Below, in pieces: positions 7,746-16,107 of a DNA stretch of 64,000 bases (position 1 is the stretch's first letter; each line of letters starts with the position of its first letter). The notes under the pieces were generated by a model, which saw only the letters and a program-made list of their open reading frames with translations, was not told where the DNA came from and searched no databases. Source of the stretch: an uncultured Clostridia bacterium (GTDB lineage: Bacteria; Bacillota; Clostridia; Christensenellales; Aristaeellaceae); contig CAKULG010000013.1 of assembly GCA_934667105.1 (NCBI GenBank), positions 17,326 through 81,325 of the forward strand, written 5' to 3'. Made by a program: the position numbers and the translations under genes.

Positions 7746-10075
7746 GGCCGCGCCCGTTCCGCGTTCAGCGCCCCCTGGCCGCCGTGGCGGTCTGCTATGG
7801 GGTGGGAATCGGCGCGGGCGTTTTTCTGCCCTGGTATCCGGCGTTGTATGGGGCGGCGCTGGCGCTGAGTCTGATTTACTGGCTGCTGCTTCGGCGGCGC
7901 GGCCGGGGCGCGGCGGGCGGCATGACCGCCTTCTTTTTCCTGGGGCTGCTGCTGGCGGGGCTGGCCGCCCATCCGGTGACGCCCGCGCCGGGAAAATATC
8001 AAATCACGGGCGTGCTATCTGCCGATGCGACGCTGCGGGAGGATGGAACCGCCTTCGGCTTTCTGGAGCGGGCTGTTCTGGAAAATGAGGAGGGCGTTTG
8101 CTGGCAGGGACGGCTGTACTGGACGTACACCCCCGATGCGGAGGCGCCGCTTTTGCCCCGGGAGGGGGACGCGGTGGCCTTTCAGGGCAAGGTGTACCTT
8201 CCGGTGGGGCGGCAGAACCCCTACGGCTTTGATTTTCGGATGTATCTTTTGCAAAAGGGCGTTCCGGCGGGAGCGTCCGGCGCGGGGAAACTGACGCTGA
8301 CGGGCAGCCCGGGCCGGGGCGCGGCCTCCTTTTTCTATCGCCTGCGCAAGGCGCTGACGGAGCGGGTGCGCCTGATTTTCGGGGAAGAAAGCGCCTTGCC
8401 CGAGGCGCTGCTGCTGGGCGAGCGGGAGAGCCTGCCCGAGGAGACGCGGCGCGGCTTTTCGGATGCGGGAGCGGCGCATATCCTGGCGGTTTCCGGGCTG
8501 CATGTGGGCCTGCTGGCGGGGGCGCTGCTGGGGCTTTTGCGCAGGTGGTGTTCGCCCAAGGCGCGTTTTTTCGTGCTGTGCGGTTTTTTGCTGTTCTATT
8601 GCGCGCTGCTGGATTTTCCCGCCCCCGTGGCCCGGGCCGCCCTGCTTTGCGGCCTGTCGCAGCTGCGGCAGATGACGCGCCGGGCCCCGGACGGCCTGAC
8701 GCTGCTGGCCGCGGCGTTTCTGCTGATTTTGCTGGTTTCGCCCCTGGCGCTTTTTTCCGCCAGCTTTCTGCTCTCTTTTTCCGCGGTGCTGGGCATGACG
8801 CTGTTTCGCGGGCCTCTGGAGCGGCTGCTTTCCTTCCTGCCCTGGCGCCCCGTTCGGGAGGGGGTGGCCGTAACCTGCTCCGCCACGGCGGGCTCGCTGC
8901 TGCCGACGGTGAATATTTTTCACCGGCTCTCCCTCATCGGGCCCTTCATCAATCCGCCGCTTTGCGCCGCCTTCAGCCTGCTGCTGCCCCTTTACGCCTT
9001 GGCGCTGCTGACGGGCTGCTGCTATCTGCCTGCGGGCCAATGGCTGGCCGTTCCCCTCAACGCGGCGACGCGAGCGCTGGTTTCCCTGGTGCAGGCCCTG
9101 GGAAATTTGCCCTTTGCCTCCCTTCGCGTGCCCAGCCTGCCCTGGTATTGCGTGGCGGGTCTGGCGGCGTGTGCCCTGACGTGCAGCCGCCTGGCGGTGC
9201 TGCCCCGGCGGAAGCGGGCGGCCCTGGCCTGCGCGCTGGCGCTTTTGCCCCTGACTGTCTGGCGGATCACGCTGTGCCCCGATGTGCAGTATGTGCAGCT
9301 GGCCATGGGCCAGGCGGATTCCGCCTTGATCCTGGATGGAGCGCGGACGGTGGTGGTGGACGCGGGCAAGCGGGGCGGCGATCTGGCGGCGTATCTGCTG
9401 GCTACGGGCCGCCGGGCGGATCATCTGGTGCTGACGCATCTGCACAGCGATCATTGCCTGGGGGTTTGGGAACTGCTGGAGGAGGAGATACCCATTGGGG
9501 CGGTGTATTTGCCTGAGGACGCGGAAGCGCAGCAGGTGGACGCTGCCTGCCGGGAGTTGCTTGCGGAATTGCGGCGGCGGGAGATTCCCCTCCATTTTCT
9601 GGCCGCCGGGGATGAAATCTGCACGGAGCGGGCGGCCCTGCGGGTCGTCTGGCCCCGGGCGGGGACGGTACGCGCCGGGGAAAACGCCAATCTGTATTGT
9701 CTGGCGCTGCTTTGCGATTTGGACGGCCTGCGGCTTTTGACCACGGGCGATCTATCCGGGGATTACGAGCGCTACGCCGCAGAGCAGGCGGATATTCTGA
9801 AGGTGGCGCATCACGGCAGCCGCTACAGCACGGGCGAGGAATTTCTGCGCCGGGCGTCGCCGCAGATAGCCCTGATATCGGCAGGCGGCGTAAGCGAAAG
9901 CCTGCCCCACCCCGATACGCTGGCGCGGCTTGCTTTTCTGGGGGATTCGGTTTACAATACGGGAGAATGCGGCGCGGTGCTCATCCGGATACGGAAGGGC
10001 GAGGCCCGCTTGAGCACCTATTTGCAGGAATTTGTGCAGAATACCGCCGGCGCGGCGGGCGAGGAGACAGAATGA
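7742..10075 (+). CDS. comEC: DNA internalisation-related competence protein ComEC/Rec2
   Basis: A 777-residue inner membrane DNA channel protein. The N-terminal third has transmembrane helices and a DUF4131-like soluble part. The competence domain starts around residue 240 (GAAHILAVSGLHVG) and contains many membrane segments. A C-terminal metallo-beta-lactamase-like domain follows from about residue 515, with THLHSDHCLG near 563-572 and HHGS further on. ComEC transports one DNA strand into the cytoplasm. The length is normal for the family. The usual comEA partner is absent; instead two soluble MBL-fold genes precede it. The end overlaps the holA start (ATGA); a comEC-holA junction is common in Firmicutes. 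Confidence 0.95.
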   Translation: MRPRPFRVQRPLAAVAVCYGVGIGAGVFLPWYPALYGAALALSLIYWLLLRRRGRGAAGGMTAFFFLGLLLAGLAAHPVTPAPGKYQITGVLSADATLREDGTAFGFLERAVLENEEGVCWQGRLYWTYTPDAEAPLLPREGDAVAFQGKVYLPVGRQNPYGFDFRMYLLQKGVPAGASGAGKLTLTGSPGRGAASFFYRLRKALTERVRLIFGEESALPEALLLGERESLPEETRRGFSDAGAAHILAVSGLHVGLLAGALLGLLRRWCSPKARFFVLCGFLLFYCALLDFPAPVARAALLCGLSQLRQMTRRAPDGLTLLAAAFLLILLVSPLALFSASFLLSFSAVLGMTLFRGPLERLLSFLPWRPVREGVAVTCSATAGSLLPTVNIFHRLSLIGPFINPPLCAAFSLLLPLYALALLTGCCYLPAGQWLAVPLNAATRALVSLVQALGNLPFASLRVPSLPWYCVAGLAACALTCSRLAVLPRRKRAALACALALLPLTVWRITLCPDVQYVQLAMGQADSALILDGARTVVVDAGKRGGDLAAYLLATGRRADHLVLTHLHSDHCLGVWELLEEEIPIGAVYLPEDAEAQQVDAACRELLAELRRREIPLHFLAAGDEICTERAALRVVWPRAGTVRAGENANLYCLALLCDLDGLRLLTTGDLSGDYERYAAEQADILKVAHHGSRYSTGEEFLRRASPQIALISAGGVSESLPHPDTLARLAFLGDSVYNTGECGAVLIRIRKGEARLSTYLQEFVQNTAGAAGEETE

Positions 10076-11106
10076 AGCACACCGAATTTTTTGCCGCCCT
10101 CAAAAAGGGGGAAATCGCCCCTTGCTATTTGTTTGAGGGAGAGGAGGAATTCACCAAGCGCAGCGCCCTTTCCCTGCTGCGGGAACAGGTGGCGGGGGGC
10201 GATTTCGCCGCCATGAACGATACCCGGTTGGTGGATCCCGCCCCGGACGCGCTGATCGCCGCCGCCGAGACGCTCCCCTTCCTGAGCGAGCGCCGCTTTC
10301 TGGAGGTGCGGGACAGCGCGCTGCTCGTTGCCGGAAAGGCCAAGGATTACGACGAGGACAGCGCGGCCAAGCGCCTGACGGAGTATCTGGATCATCTGCC
10401 CGAAACGACGTGCATCGTTTTTTTTGTGCGGGGGAAGGCAGACGGGCGCAAAAAGCTGTATCAGGCGCTGAAAAAAAAGGCGGCGCTGGTTTCCTTTGAT
10501 CCCCTGGACGATCGGGAGTTGACCCAGTGGATCGCCAAGACGCTGGGTCGGCGGGGCAAAAAAATCAGCCAGAGCGCCTGCCAGCGACTGTGGTTTTCCG
10601 CCGGGCGAGATCTGACGCTGCTTTCCAACGAACTGGAAAAGCTCGCCGCCTTCGCCGGGGAGCGCGAGGAGGTTACCGAGGCGGATGTGGACGCGATCTG
10701 CGTGAAATCCACGGAATACAAGGTGTTCGATCTGGCGGATACGCTGCTTTCGGGCAGAGGGGCGCTGGCCCTGCGCATGCTTCAGGCGCTTTTGCGGGAG
10801 GGGGAGGAGCGCATGATGTTGCTTTCCTTGCTGGGGCGGCAATGCAGGCAGCTGCGCTATGCCAAGGCGCTGGGCGCGGCCGGGGCGCAGCCGGGGGAGA
10901 TTGCCAGTAAGCTGGGCATTCCGCCCTTCGCCGTGCGCAAAACGCTGGATTTGGCCCGGGGCTACTCCGCCGGACAGCTGGCCCAGATGGCTCAGGCCTG
11001 CCTGGACGCGGAATACCAGGTGAAAAGCGGGCAATTGATGGACGCGGGGGCGCTGGAGCAGGTGATGCTGCGAATTTTAGCCCTGCGGGAGGAAAAACAT
11101 GGCTGA
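10072..11106 (+). CDS. holA: DNA polymerase III delta subunit
   Basis: A 344-residue clamp-loader delta subunit, the wrench that opens the beta clamp on DNA. The start at 10072 overlaps the comEC stop (ATGA), and the product begins MKHTEFFAALKKGEIAPCYL, matching the HolA N-terminus with the LYGEE-like element written LFEGEEEF. A conserved segment around YKVFDLADTLLSG and the C-terminal helical domain with ALREGEERMMLLSLL are present. The longer frame that begins at 9697 is the same frame read into comEC and is not the real start. The stop overlaps rsmG by 8 bases. Confidence 0.95.
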   Translation: MKHTEFFAALKKGEIAPCYLFEGEEEFTKRSALSLLREQVAGGDFAAMNDTRLVDPAPDALIAAAETLPFLSERRFLEVRDSALLVAGKAKDYDEDSAAKRLTEYLDHLPETTCIVFFVRGKADGRKKLYQALKKKAALVSFDPLDDRELTQWIAKTLGRRGKKISQSACQRLWFSAGRDLTLLSNELEKLAAFAGEREEVTEADVDAICVKSTEYKVFDLADTLLSGRGALALRMLQALLREGEERMMLLSLLGRQCRQLRYAKALGAAGAQPGEIASKLGIPPFAVRKTLDLARGYSAGQLAQMAQACLDAEYQVKSGQLMDAGALEQVMLRILALREEKHG

Positions 11107-11821
11107 TTTACGGGAACTTTTCGCGGCGGCGGGGCTGCCCCTGGCTGAGGATGTATTGGAAAAGCTGGAAAAATACCGCGCGCTGCTGCTGGAATGGAAC
11201 GGGCGGATGGATTTGACCAGCGTATCGCCGGAGGATATGGCCGCCCGGCATTTCCTGGATTCGCTGCTGCCCCTGGGGCAGACGGGGTTGATCCCCGAAG
11301 CGGGGCGGCTTATCGACGTGGGCACGGGGGCGGGCTTTCCGGGACTGGCCCTGGCCATCGCCCGGCCTGGGCTGCAGGTGACGCTGCTGGAGGCCCAGAC
11401 CAAGCGCTGCCAGTTTCTTGCGGCGGTGTGCGAAGCGCTGGCGCTGGAAAACGTGACGCTGATTAACGACCGGGCGGAGAATCTGGGCCGGGCGGCGGGC
11501 CATCGGGAGGAATACGACCGGGCGGCGGCCCGGGCGGTGGCGCCTCTGCCCGTGCTGTGCGAATATCTGCTGCCCTTTGTGCGGGTGGGAGGGCAGGCCC
11601 TGTGCTGGAAGGGCCCCGCCGTTTCGGAGGAAATGGAGGATGGCCGCGCCGCCGCCCTGGCCCTGGGGGGCCGGGTGCTCCCGCCGGTGGAAATGGCGGC
11701 CCCTGCCTGGGGGGGCGGGCATGTGCTGGTGCCTGTACAAAAAATCCAGAAAACCATTCCCCAATATCCGCGGAAAAACGGCATGCCCGCCAAGCGTCCC
11801 CTGAAAGCCGATAAAAATTGA
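11099..11821 (+). CDS. rsmG: 16S rRNA (guanine527-N7)-methyltransferase RsmG (GidB)
   Basis: A 240-residue S-adenosylmethionine-dependent methyltransferase that modifies G527 of 16S rRNA. Motif I DVGTGAGFPGL (about 73-83) and the following TLLEAQTKRCQFL mark the SAM site. The HFLDSLLPL segment before it is typical of GidB. It overlaps holA by 8 bases and appears to be the last gene of the mnmG transcription unit, since a clear intrinsic terminator follows 47 bases after the stop. Confidence 0.95.
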   Translation: MADLRELFAAAGLPLAEDVLEKLEKYRALLLEWNGRMDLTSVSPEDMAARHFLDSLLPLGQTGLIPEAGRLIDVGTGAGFPGLALAIARPGLQVTLLEAQTKRCQFLAAVCEALALENVTLINDRAENLGRAAGHREEYDRAAARAVAPLPVLCEYLLPFVRVGGQALCWKGPAVSEEMEDGRAAALALGGRVLPPVEMAAPAWGGGHVLVPVQKIQKTIPQYPRKNGMPAKRPLKADKN

Positions 11822-11868
11822 CAGCGGCTTTTGCGAATTGCGGCGATTGCTGTCCTACGGTTCCTTCC

Positions 11869-11904
11869 CCTCCTGCCTCAAACGCGGCAGGAGGTTTTTC
11901 TTTT
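11869..11904 (+). terminator. Intrinsic terminator after rsmG
   Basis: Perfect 9-bp stem CCTCCTGCC / GGCAGGAGG with an 8-base loop, followed at once by TTTTTCTTTT. It closes the mnmG-rsmG unit and separates it from the ParB/Noc gene. Confidence 0.9.
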
Positions 11905-12043
11905 ATGCAGAAACATTTGTATCAAGAGCGCGGCGCGCGCCGGGACGAGTCAGGGGGAGGGCGCGTCCGGGCGTGCTCCGCGCTCGATTTATCGGAATTG
12001 TTGCGAACGTGCCGAATATTATCGCGCTGGGAGGAAAAAACAG

Positions 12044-12847
12044 ATGAGCGTTTTGCAGGAAGAAAGGGAAAGCGGCGGCCGCCAGATCTGCTGGCTTTCC
12101 ATGGAGGAGATTCATCCCAACCCGCAGCAGCCGCGCAAGGAATTCGACGAGCTGGCCCTGATGGAACTGGCCTCCTCCATCCGGCAGCACGGCCTGCTGC
12201 AGCCCATCACCGTGCGGCCCGTGGAGCGAGGGTATCAGATCGTTATGGGAGAGCGGCGCTTTCGCGCCTGCCGCCTGCTGGGCTTTTCCCATATCGACGC
12301 CTTCGTGCTGTCCAGCGGGCCGGAGGAAAGCGCGCTTCTGGCGCTGATTGAAAATTTGCAGCGGGAAAACCTGCATTATCTGGAGGAGGCGGAGGCCTAT
12401 GCCGAGCTGCTGCACCAGGGCATGACCCAGGAGGTCCTGGCCCGGCGGCTGGGCAAAAGTCCCTCCGGCGTGGCAAACAAACTGCGGCTGCTGAAGCTGG
12501 AGCCCGAGCTGCGGCATTTCCTGCTGGAGGAGGGGCTGAGCGAGCGCCACGCCCGGGCGCTGCTGGCCCTGCCGGATGGGGCGGCCCGCTTCCGCATTGC
12601 CCGTCAGGCTGCGGCTCAGCATCTCACCGTCCGGGAAACGGAGGCGCTGGTGGCCCGGGCGCAAAAGCGCCTGCCCGTGCCGCCCCCCGCCCGGCGCGTT
12701 ATTTCCCTGGTGCGGGATCACCGGTTGTATCTCAACGCCATCAAAAGCGTGGTGGCCCAGATGCGGGAAACGGGCATGCAGGCCGATCTCACCGCCACGG
12801 AGGAAGGCGACTGGCTGGAAGTGCGCATTCGCATGCCGCGAAAATAG
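12044..12847 (+). CDS. noc: ParB/Noc-like DNA-binding protein
   Basis: A 267-residue ParB-family protein. The ParB N-terminal domain has the CTP-binding type motif MGERRFRACRLLG and IENLQRENLHYLEEAEAY, followed by a helix-turn-helix (VLARRLGKSPSGVANKLRLL) and a C-terminal dimerisation region. I start it at the ATG at 12044, preceded by GGGAGG; an upstream extension of the frame to 11831 crosses a terminator and is not credible. Position after rsmG favours Noc, the nucleoid-occlusion member that protects chromosomal DNA from septum formation, but without a nearby parA/parB pair for comparison the protein could be ParB itself. The gene symbol is therefore tentative. Confidence 0.85.
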   Translation: MSVLQEERESGGRQICWLSMEEIHPNPQQPRKEFDELALMELASSIRQHGLLQPITVRPVERGYQIVMGERRFRACRLLGFSHIDAFVLSSGPEESALLALIENLQRENLHYLEEAEAYAELLHQGMTQEVLARRLGKSPSGVANKLRLLKLEPELRHFLLEEGLSERHARALLALPDGAARFRIARQAAAQHLTVRETEALVARAQKRLPVPPPARRVISLVRDHRLYLNAIKSVVAQMRETGMQADLTATEEGDWLEVRIRMPRK

Positions 12848-12904
12848 CAAATGATTGAAAAAGCAAGAATTATATGAAATTCATGAGTTTTTTTGCAAAA
12901 TAGC

Positions 12905-12934
12905 TTGCGATTTTGACAGAATATGTGGTATACT
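12905..12934 (+). promoter_or_regulatory. Probable nagB promoter
   Basis: TTGCGA (12905-12910) and TATACT (12929-12934) are 18 bp apart, 40 bases before the nagB start. A better -35 hexamer, TTGACA at 12913-12918, is too close to this -10 (10 bp) to pair with it. Confidence 0.5.
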
Positions 12935-12973
12935 GTGCTTGTAAAATTTCATGTCACGCAGGAGGCCGCAAAA

Positions 12974-13693
12974 ATGCAGGTGCACGTATACGAAACGGCG
13001 GCGCAGGTGGGCCAAGCCGCTGCCACGCTTTTCGCCGCGCAAATTATTCAAAAGCCGGACAGCGTGTTCGGCCTGGCCACGGGGTCCTCGCCCGTGGGCT
13101 GCTATCGGCAGCTGATCGCCTGGCATCAGGCGGGGGTTCTGGATTTTTCCAAGTGCGTCAGCTATAATCTGGATGAATACTGCGGCCTGCCGGAGGAGCA
13201 TCCCTGTAGCTATCACGCCTTCATGAACGAGAACCTGTTTCAGCATATCTCCATGAAGGCCCATTATGTGCCCGACGGCAACGCCGCCGACCCGGAGGCG
13301 GAATGTCTGCGCTATGACGCGGCCATCCGCCAGGCGGGGGGTATCGATATTCAGCTGCTGGGCATTGGGCGAAACGGGCATATCGGCTTTAACGAGCCCT
13401 CGGATCATTTTTCCGACGGCACGCAGATCGTCCGCCTGACCCAGAGCACCATTTCCGCCAACCGCCGCTTTTTCGCCCGGGAGGAGGATGTGCCCCGTCA
13501 GGCCGTCAGCCTGGGGGTGGGGGGCATTATGGCCGCCCGCCAGATCGTATTGATCGCTATGGGCGCGGAAAAGGCCGCCGCCGTGCGGGATATGCTGCAT
13601 GGAGAAATTACCCCCCGGGTGCCCGCCTCCATTTTACGCATGCACAAAAACGCCGTCGCGCTGCTGGATAAAGCGGCGGCCAGCCTGCTCTGA
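12974..13693 (+). CDS. nagB: Glucosamine-6-phosphate deaminase
   Basis: A 239-residue enzyme converting glucosamine 6-phosphate to fructose 6-phosphate and ammonia. It has the substrate phosphate-binding segment LATGSSPVGCYRQL near residue 38, the YNLDEYCGL region with the catalytic aspartate, and the LLGIGRNGHIGFNEPS active-site block. Length matches the short Firmicutes NagB form without the long allosteric tail. The start at 12974 is chosen for AGGAGG 8 bases upstream; the longer frame to 12923 has no site. nagA is not adjacent. It acts opposite to GlmS, encoded at 56573. Confidence 0.95.
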   Translation: MQVHVYETAAQVGQAAATLFAAQIIQKPDSVFGLATGSSPVGCYRQLIAWHQAGVLDFSKCVSYNLDEYCGLPEEHPCSYHAFMNENLFQHISMKAHYVPDGNAADPEAECLRYDAAIRQAGGIDIQLLGIGRNGHIGFNEPSDHFSDGTQIVRLTQSTISANRRFFAREEDVPRQAVSLGVGGIMAARQIVLIAMGAEKAAAVRDMLHGEITPRVPASILRMHKNAVALLDKAAASLL

Positions 13694-13729
13694 AACGTAT
13701 AAAAAGAATCAGCTTGCTCTCGCGCTGCT

Positions 13730-13846
13730 GGCGGAGAAGCAAGCTGATTTTGTGCAGTCCCCCTATTCTCCAATCGGCTTTCTTGGAGGGGGCGGGGGAA
13801 CCGTTCTGGTGAGCGGGGCTGTGAAAAAACGAAAACAAAGTATTGC
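13730..13846 (+). repeat. Decayed intergenic repeat module after nagB
   Basis: Contains a module GGAGAAGCAAG...ATCGGCTTTCTTGGAGGG (about 13733-13796), a GGGGGAACCGTTCT half stem, and one terminal sequence identical to the MITE end (GGGGCTGTGAAAAAAC, 13815-13830). The same order occurs at 56081-56200. It looks like a remnant of the dispersed repeat family; no second terminal repeat is seen. Confidence 0.6.
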
Positions 13847-13896
13847 GGTGGAACCGTTCTTTGTAAGCCAAGGAACGGTTCCACCTTCTTTATTTT
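13847..13896. terminator. Bidirectional terminator between nagB and the secreted protein gene
   Basis: A stem of about 17 bp (GGTGGAACCGTTCTTTG with its near complement, loop TAAGC) is followed on the plus strand by TTCTTTATTTT. It lies between converging genes and can serve both. The stem core is the AACCGTTCTT sequence shared with other operon ends here. Confidence 0.8.
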
Positions 13897-13899
13897 AAA

Positions 13900-14436
13900 T
13901 TATTCTTCGTATTGCAGCTCCATGATGGAGGAAATCACGGCGGAGGAAACGCTCAGGTATTCCGCGTCGGTGGTGGGGGCAAAGGTGAAGGTGAACTGAT
14001 AGCCCTTTTCGGTATACATCGTGATGCCCATCTGGCCGTTCTCCTGGGTGCTCCAGGCGATGCAGGGCAGGCCGTTCAGCGTTCCGATGGAAGCGTCGAG
14101 GCCCAGGCCCACGAAAACGCTGCACAGCTCTTCCAGAGAGGCCACCGCCTGGCCCTCCGCGTTTACGGCGGGGGCGTAGCCGATGCTCATGCTGCGGGTC
14201 TGCGCTTCGTTCATATAGAAGGCGTAGATGCCCTGGGCAGCCAGTTCGTCGGATACTTCCTGGGCAACCAGCTCTTCAGGCAGATAGAACATCAGCCCGA
14301 AATCTTCCAGCGCCACAAATTCGCCGGGGATATTGGCAACGTTCTCTTCGTTGAAATTCAGTTCGTCATCGGCCAGAGCCAGCGTGGGCAGAGCCAGCAT
14401 CACAAGCGCCAGGAGCCAAAGCAGGGCTTTTTTCAT
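13900..14436 (-). CDS. Secreted protein of unknown function
   Basis: The product has a clear signal peptide (MKKALLWLLALVMLALPTLALA, cut after ALA) and a mature part of about 155 residues with no family I recognise. The mature protein is acidic, with alternating beta-type stretches and a repeated pattern reminiscent of small alpha/beta secreted proteins in gut Clostridia. I start at the internal ATG giving MKKALL rather than four codons earlier, because the first ATG overlaps the GGAAGG that should serve as ribosome binding site. It has its own strong promoter and is flanked by terminators, so it is expressed alone. Confidence 0.75.
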   Translation of the reverse strand: MKKALLWLLALVMLALPTLALADDELNFNEENVANIPGEFVALEDFGLMFYLPEELVAQEVSDELAAQGIYAFYMNEAQTRSMSIGYAPAVNAEGQAVASLEELCSVFVGLGLDASIGTLNGLPCIAWSTQENGQMGITMYTEKGYQFTFTFAPTTDAEYLSVSSAVISSIMELQYEE

Positions 14437-14487
14437 AAGAAAATCCATCCTTCCGTTTTTACGCCTTATTTGGCATAATTCCGCATC

Positions 14488-14516
14488 ATTATAGCAAAGC
14501 GCGGAAGGGCTGTCAA
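14488..14516 (-). promoter_or_regulatory. Strong promoter of the secreted-protein gene
   Basis: Consensus TTGACA (14516-14511) and TATAAT (14493-14488) with exactly 17 bp between them on the minus strand, 50 bases before the start codon. Confidence 0.8.
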
Positions 14517-14585
14517 CAGAAAAACAAAAGTTACAAAGAACAAAAGGAATTATGAATAAACGTAACCAAACGATCGAAAAGAATA

Positions 14586-14640
14586 CAAAAAAGCGCGAAG
14601 GAGCGTTGCAATCATGCGGAAAAGCTGCCTTCGCGCAATT
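14586..14640 (-). terminator. Terminator after gdhA
   Basis: GCGCGAAGG (14593-14601) pairs with CCTTCGCGC (14628-14636); reading the minus strand the stem is followed by TTTTTT. The loop of 26 bases is long. It lies 23 bases after the gdhA stop. Confidence 0.7.
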
Positions 14641-14658
14641 TTTCGTTTATCGGGGAAA

Positions 14659-15996
14659 TTACACCGCGCCCTGAGCCAGCATCGCGTCGGCCACCTTCAG
14701 GAAGCCCGCGATGTTCGCGCCCACCACATAATCATCCTCCGCGCCGTATTCGGCGGCGGCATGATCCACGGCGGCGAAAATATTCTCCATAATGCCCTTG
14801 AGCTTCTGATCCACCTCGTCGAAGGTCCAGGAAAGGCGCTGGCTGTTCTGGCTCATTTCCAGGGCGGAGGTAGCCACGCCGCCGGCGTTTGCGGCCTTGC
14901 CGGGGGCGAAAAGCACGCCCGCCTTTTGCAATTCCTTGGTGGCGTCGTAGGTGGTGGGCATATTCGCGCCCTCGGCTACGGCGATGCAGCCGTTGGCGAT
15001 CAGCGCCTTGGCGGCGTCCAGATCCAGCTCATTCTGCGTGGCGCAGGGCAGCGCGATATCGCACTTCACCGTCCAGATGCCGCGGAAGCCATCGGTATAT
15101 ACCGCGCCGGGAACCCGGGCGGCGTATTCCTTGATGCGGCCCCGCTCCACTTCCTTGATCTGCTTCACCACATCCAGCTGAATGCCCTGCTCATCCACCA
15201 CATAGCCGTTGGAATCGCTCATGGCCACCACTTTGCCGCCCATTTCGGCGATTTTCTGGGCCGCGTAAATGGCCACGTTGCCGCTGCCCGAAACCACCAC
15301 CCGCTTGCCCGCGGGGGAGAGGCCCTTCTTGGCCAACATGGCGCGGGTGAAATAGCACAGGCCGAAGCCGGTGGCCTCCTTCCGGGCCAGGGAGCCGCCG
15401 TAGGAAAGGCCTTTGCCCGTGAGCACGCCCTCGTAAAGATTGGTGATGCGCTTATACTGGCCGTACAGGAAGCCGATCTCCCGGGCGCCCACGCCGATAT
15501 CTCCGGCGGGTACATCCTGATCCGCGCCGATATATTTATACAGCTCGGTCATAAAGCTCTGGCAGAAGCGCATAACCTCGTTATCGCTCTTGCCCTTGGG
15601 ATCGAAATCGCTGCCGCCCTTGCCGCCGCCGATGGGCAGGCCGGTGAGGCTGTTTTTGAGCACCTGCTCAAAGCCCAGAAATTTAATCACGGAAAGGTTC
15701 ACGCTGGGATGCAGCCGCAGGCCGCCCTTATAGGGGCCGATGGCGCTGTTATACTGCACCCGGTAGCCCCGGTTCACCTGCACCCTGCCCTGATCGTCCA
15801 CCCAGGGAACCCGGAAAAGAATGGCGCGATCGGGCTCCACAAAGCGTTCCAGCAGACCCTTTTCCTCGTATTCGGGGTGTTTATCAAATACCGGGGCCAG
15901 CGCTTCCAGCACTTCTCGGGTTGCCTGTAAAAATTCCTTTTCCTGGGGGTTGCGCGCTTCCAGGCCGGCCAGCACGCGGGAAACATATGCGTTCAT
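14659..15996 (-). CDS. gdhA: NADP-specific glutamate dehydrogenase
   Basis: A 445-residue hexameric glutamate dehydrogenase that makes glutamate from 2-oxoglutarate and ammonia. The dimerisation and substrate domain has YKGGLRLHPSVN and the catalytic lysine region IGGGKGGSDFDPKGKS; the nucleotide domain has VVSGSGNVAIYAAQK. The size and the SDFDPKGKSDNEVMRFCQSFM block fit the small bacterial NADP-type group. An AAAGGAGG site is 8 bases before ATG, and a consensus promoter lies upstream. It forms a single-gene unit bounded by a terminator. Confidence 0.96.
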   Translation of the reverse strand: MNAYVSRVLAGLEARNPQEKEFLQATREVLEALAPVFDKHPEYEEKGLLERFVEPDRAILFRVPWVDDQGRVQVNRGYRVQYNSAIGPYKGGLRLHPSVNLSVIKFLGFEQVLKNSLTGLPIGGGKGGSDFDPKGKSDNEVMRFCQSFMTELYKYIGADQDVPAGDIGVGAREIGFLYGQYKRITNLYEGVLTGKGLSYGGSLARKEATGFGLCYFTRAMLAKKGLSPAGKRVVVSGSGNVAIYAAQKIAEMGGKVVAMSDSNGYVVDEQGIQLDVVKQIKEVERGRIKEYAARVPGAVYTDGFRGIWTVKCDIALPCATQNELDLDAAKALIANGCIAVAEGANMPTTYDATKELQKAGVLFAPGKAANAGGVATSALEMSQNSQRLSWTFDEVDQKLKGIMENIFAAVDHAAAEYGAEDDYVVGANIAGFLKVADAMLAQGAV

Positions 15997-16035
15997 GGAC
16001 GTTCCTCCTTTATTGGCCCAAAATAACTACAGCTT

Positions 16036-16064
16036 ATTATATTAAAGCGCCGCCCCCATGACAA
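16036..16064 (-). promoter_or_regulatory. gdhA promoter
   Basis: TTGTCA (16064-16059), 17 bp, TATAAT (16041-16036) on the minus strand, 39 bases before the gdhA start. Confidence 0.75.
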
Positions 16065-16107
16065 GGGAGCGGCTGCTCTTTTGCTGTATTTTCCTGGGAG
16101 GCCGTGA

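Noticed and set aside
12044..12847. Longer start for the ParB/Noc gene at 11831
   Set aside because: The extension would begin inside the rsmG terminator region, has no ribosome binding site, and encodes residues unlike the family.
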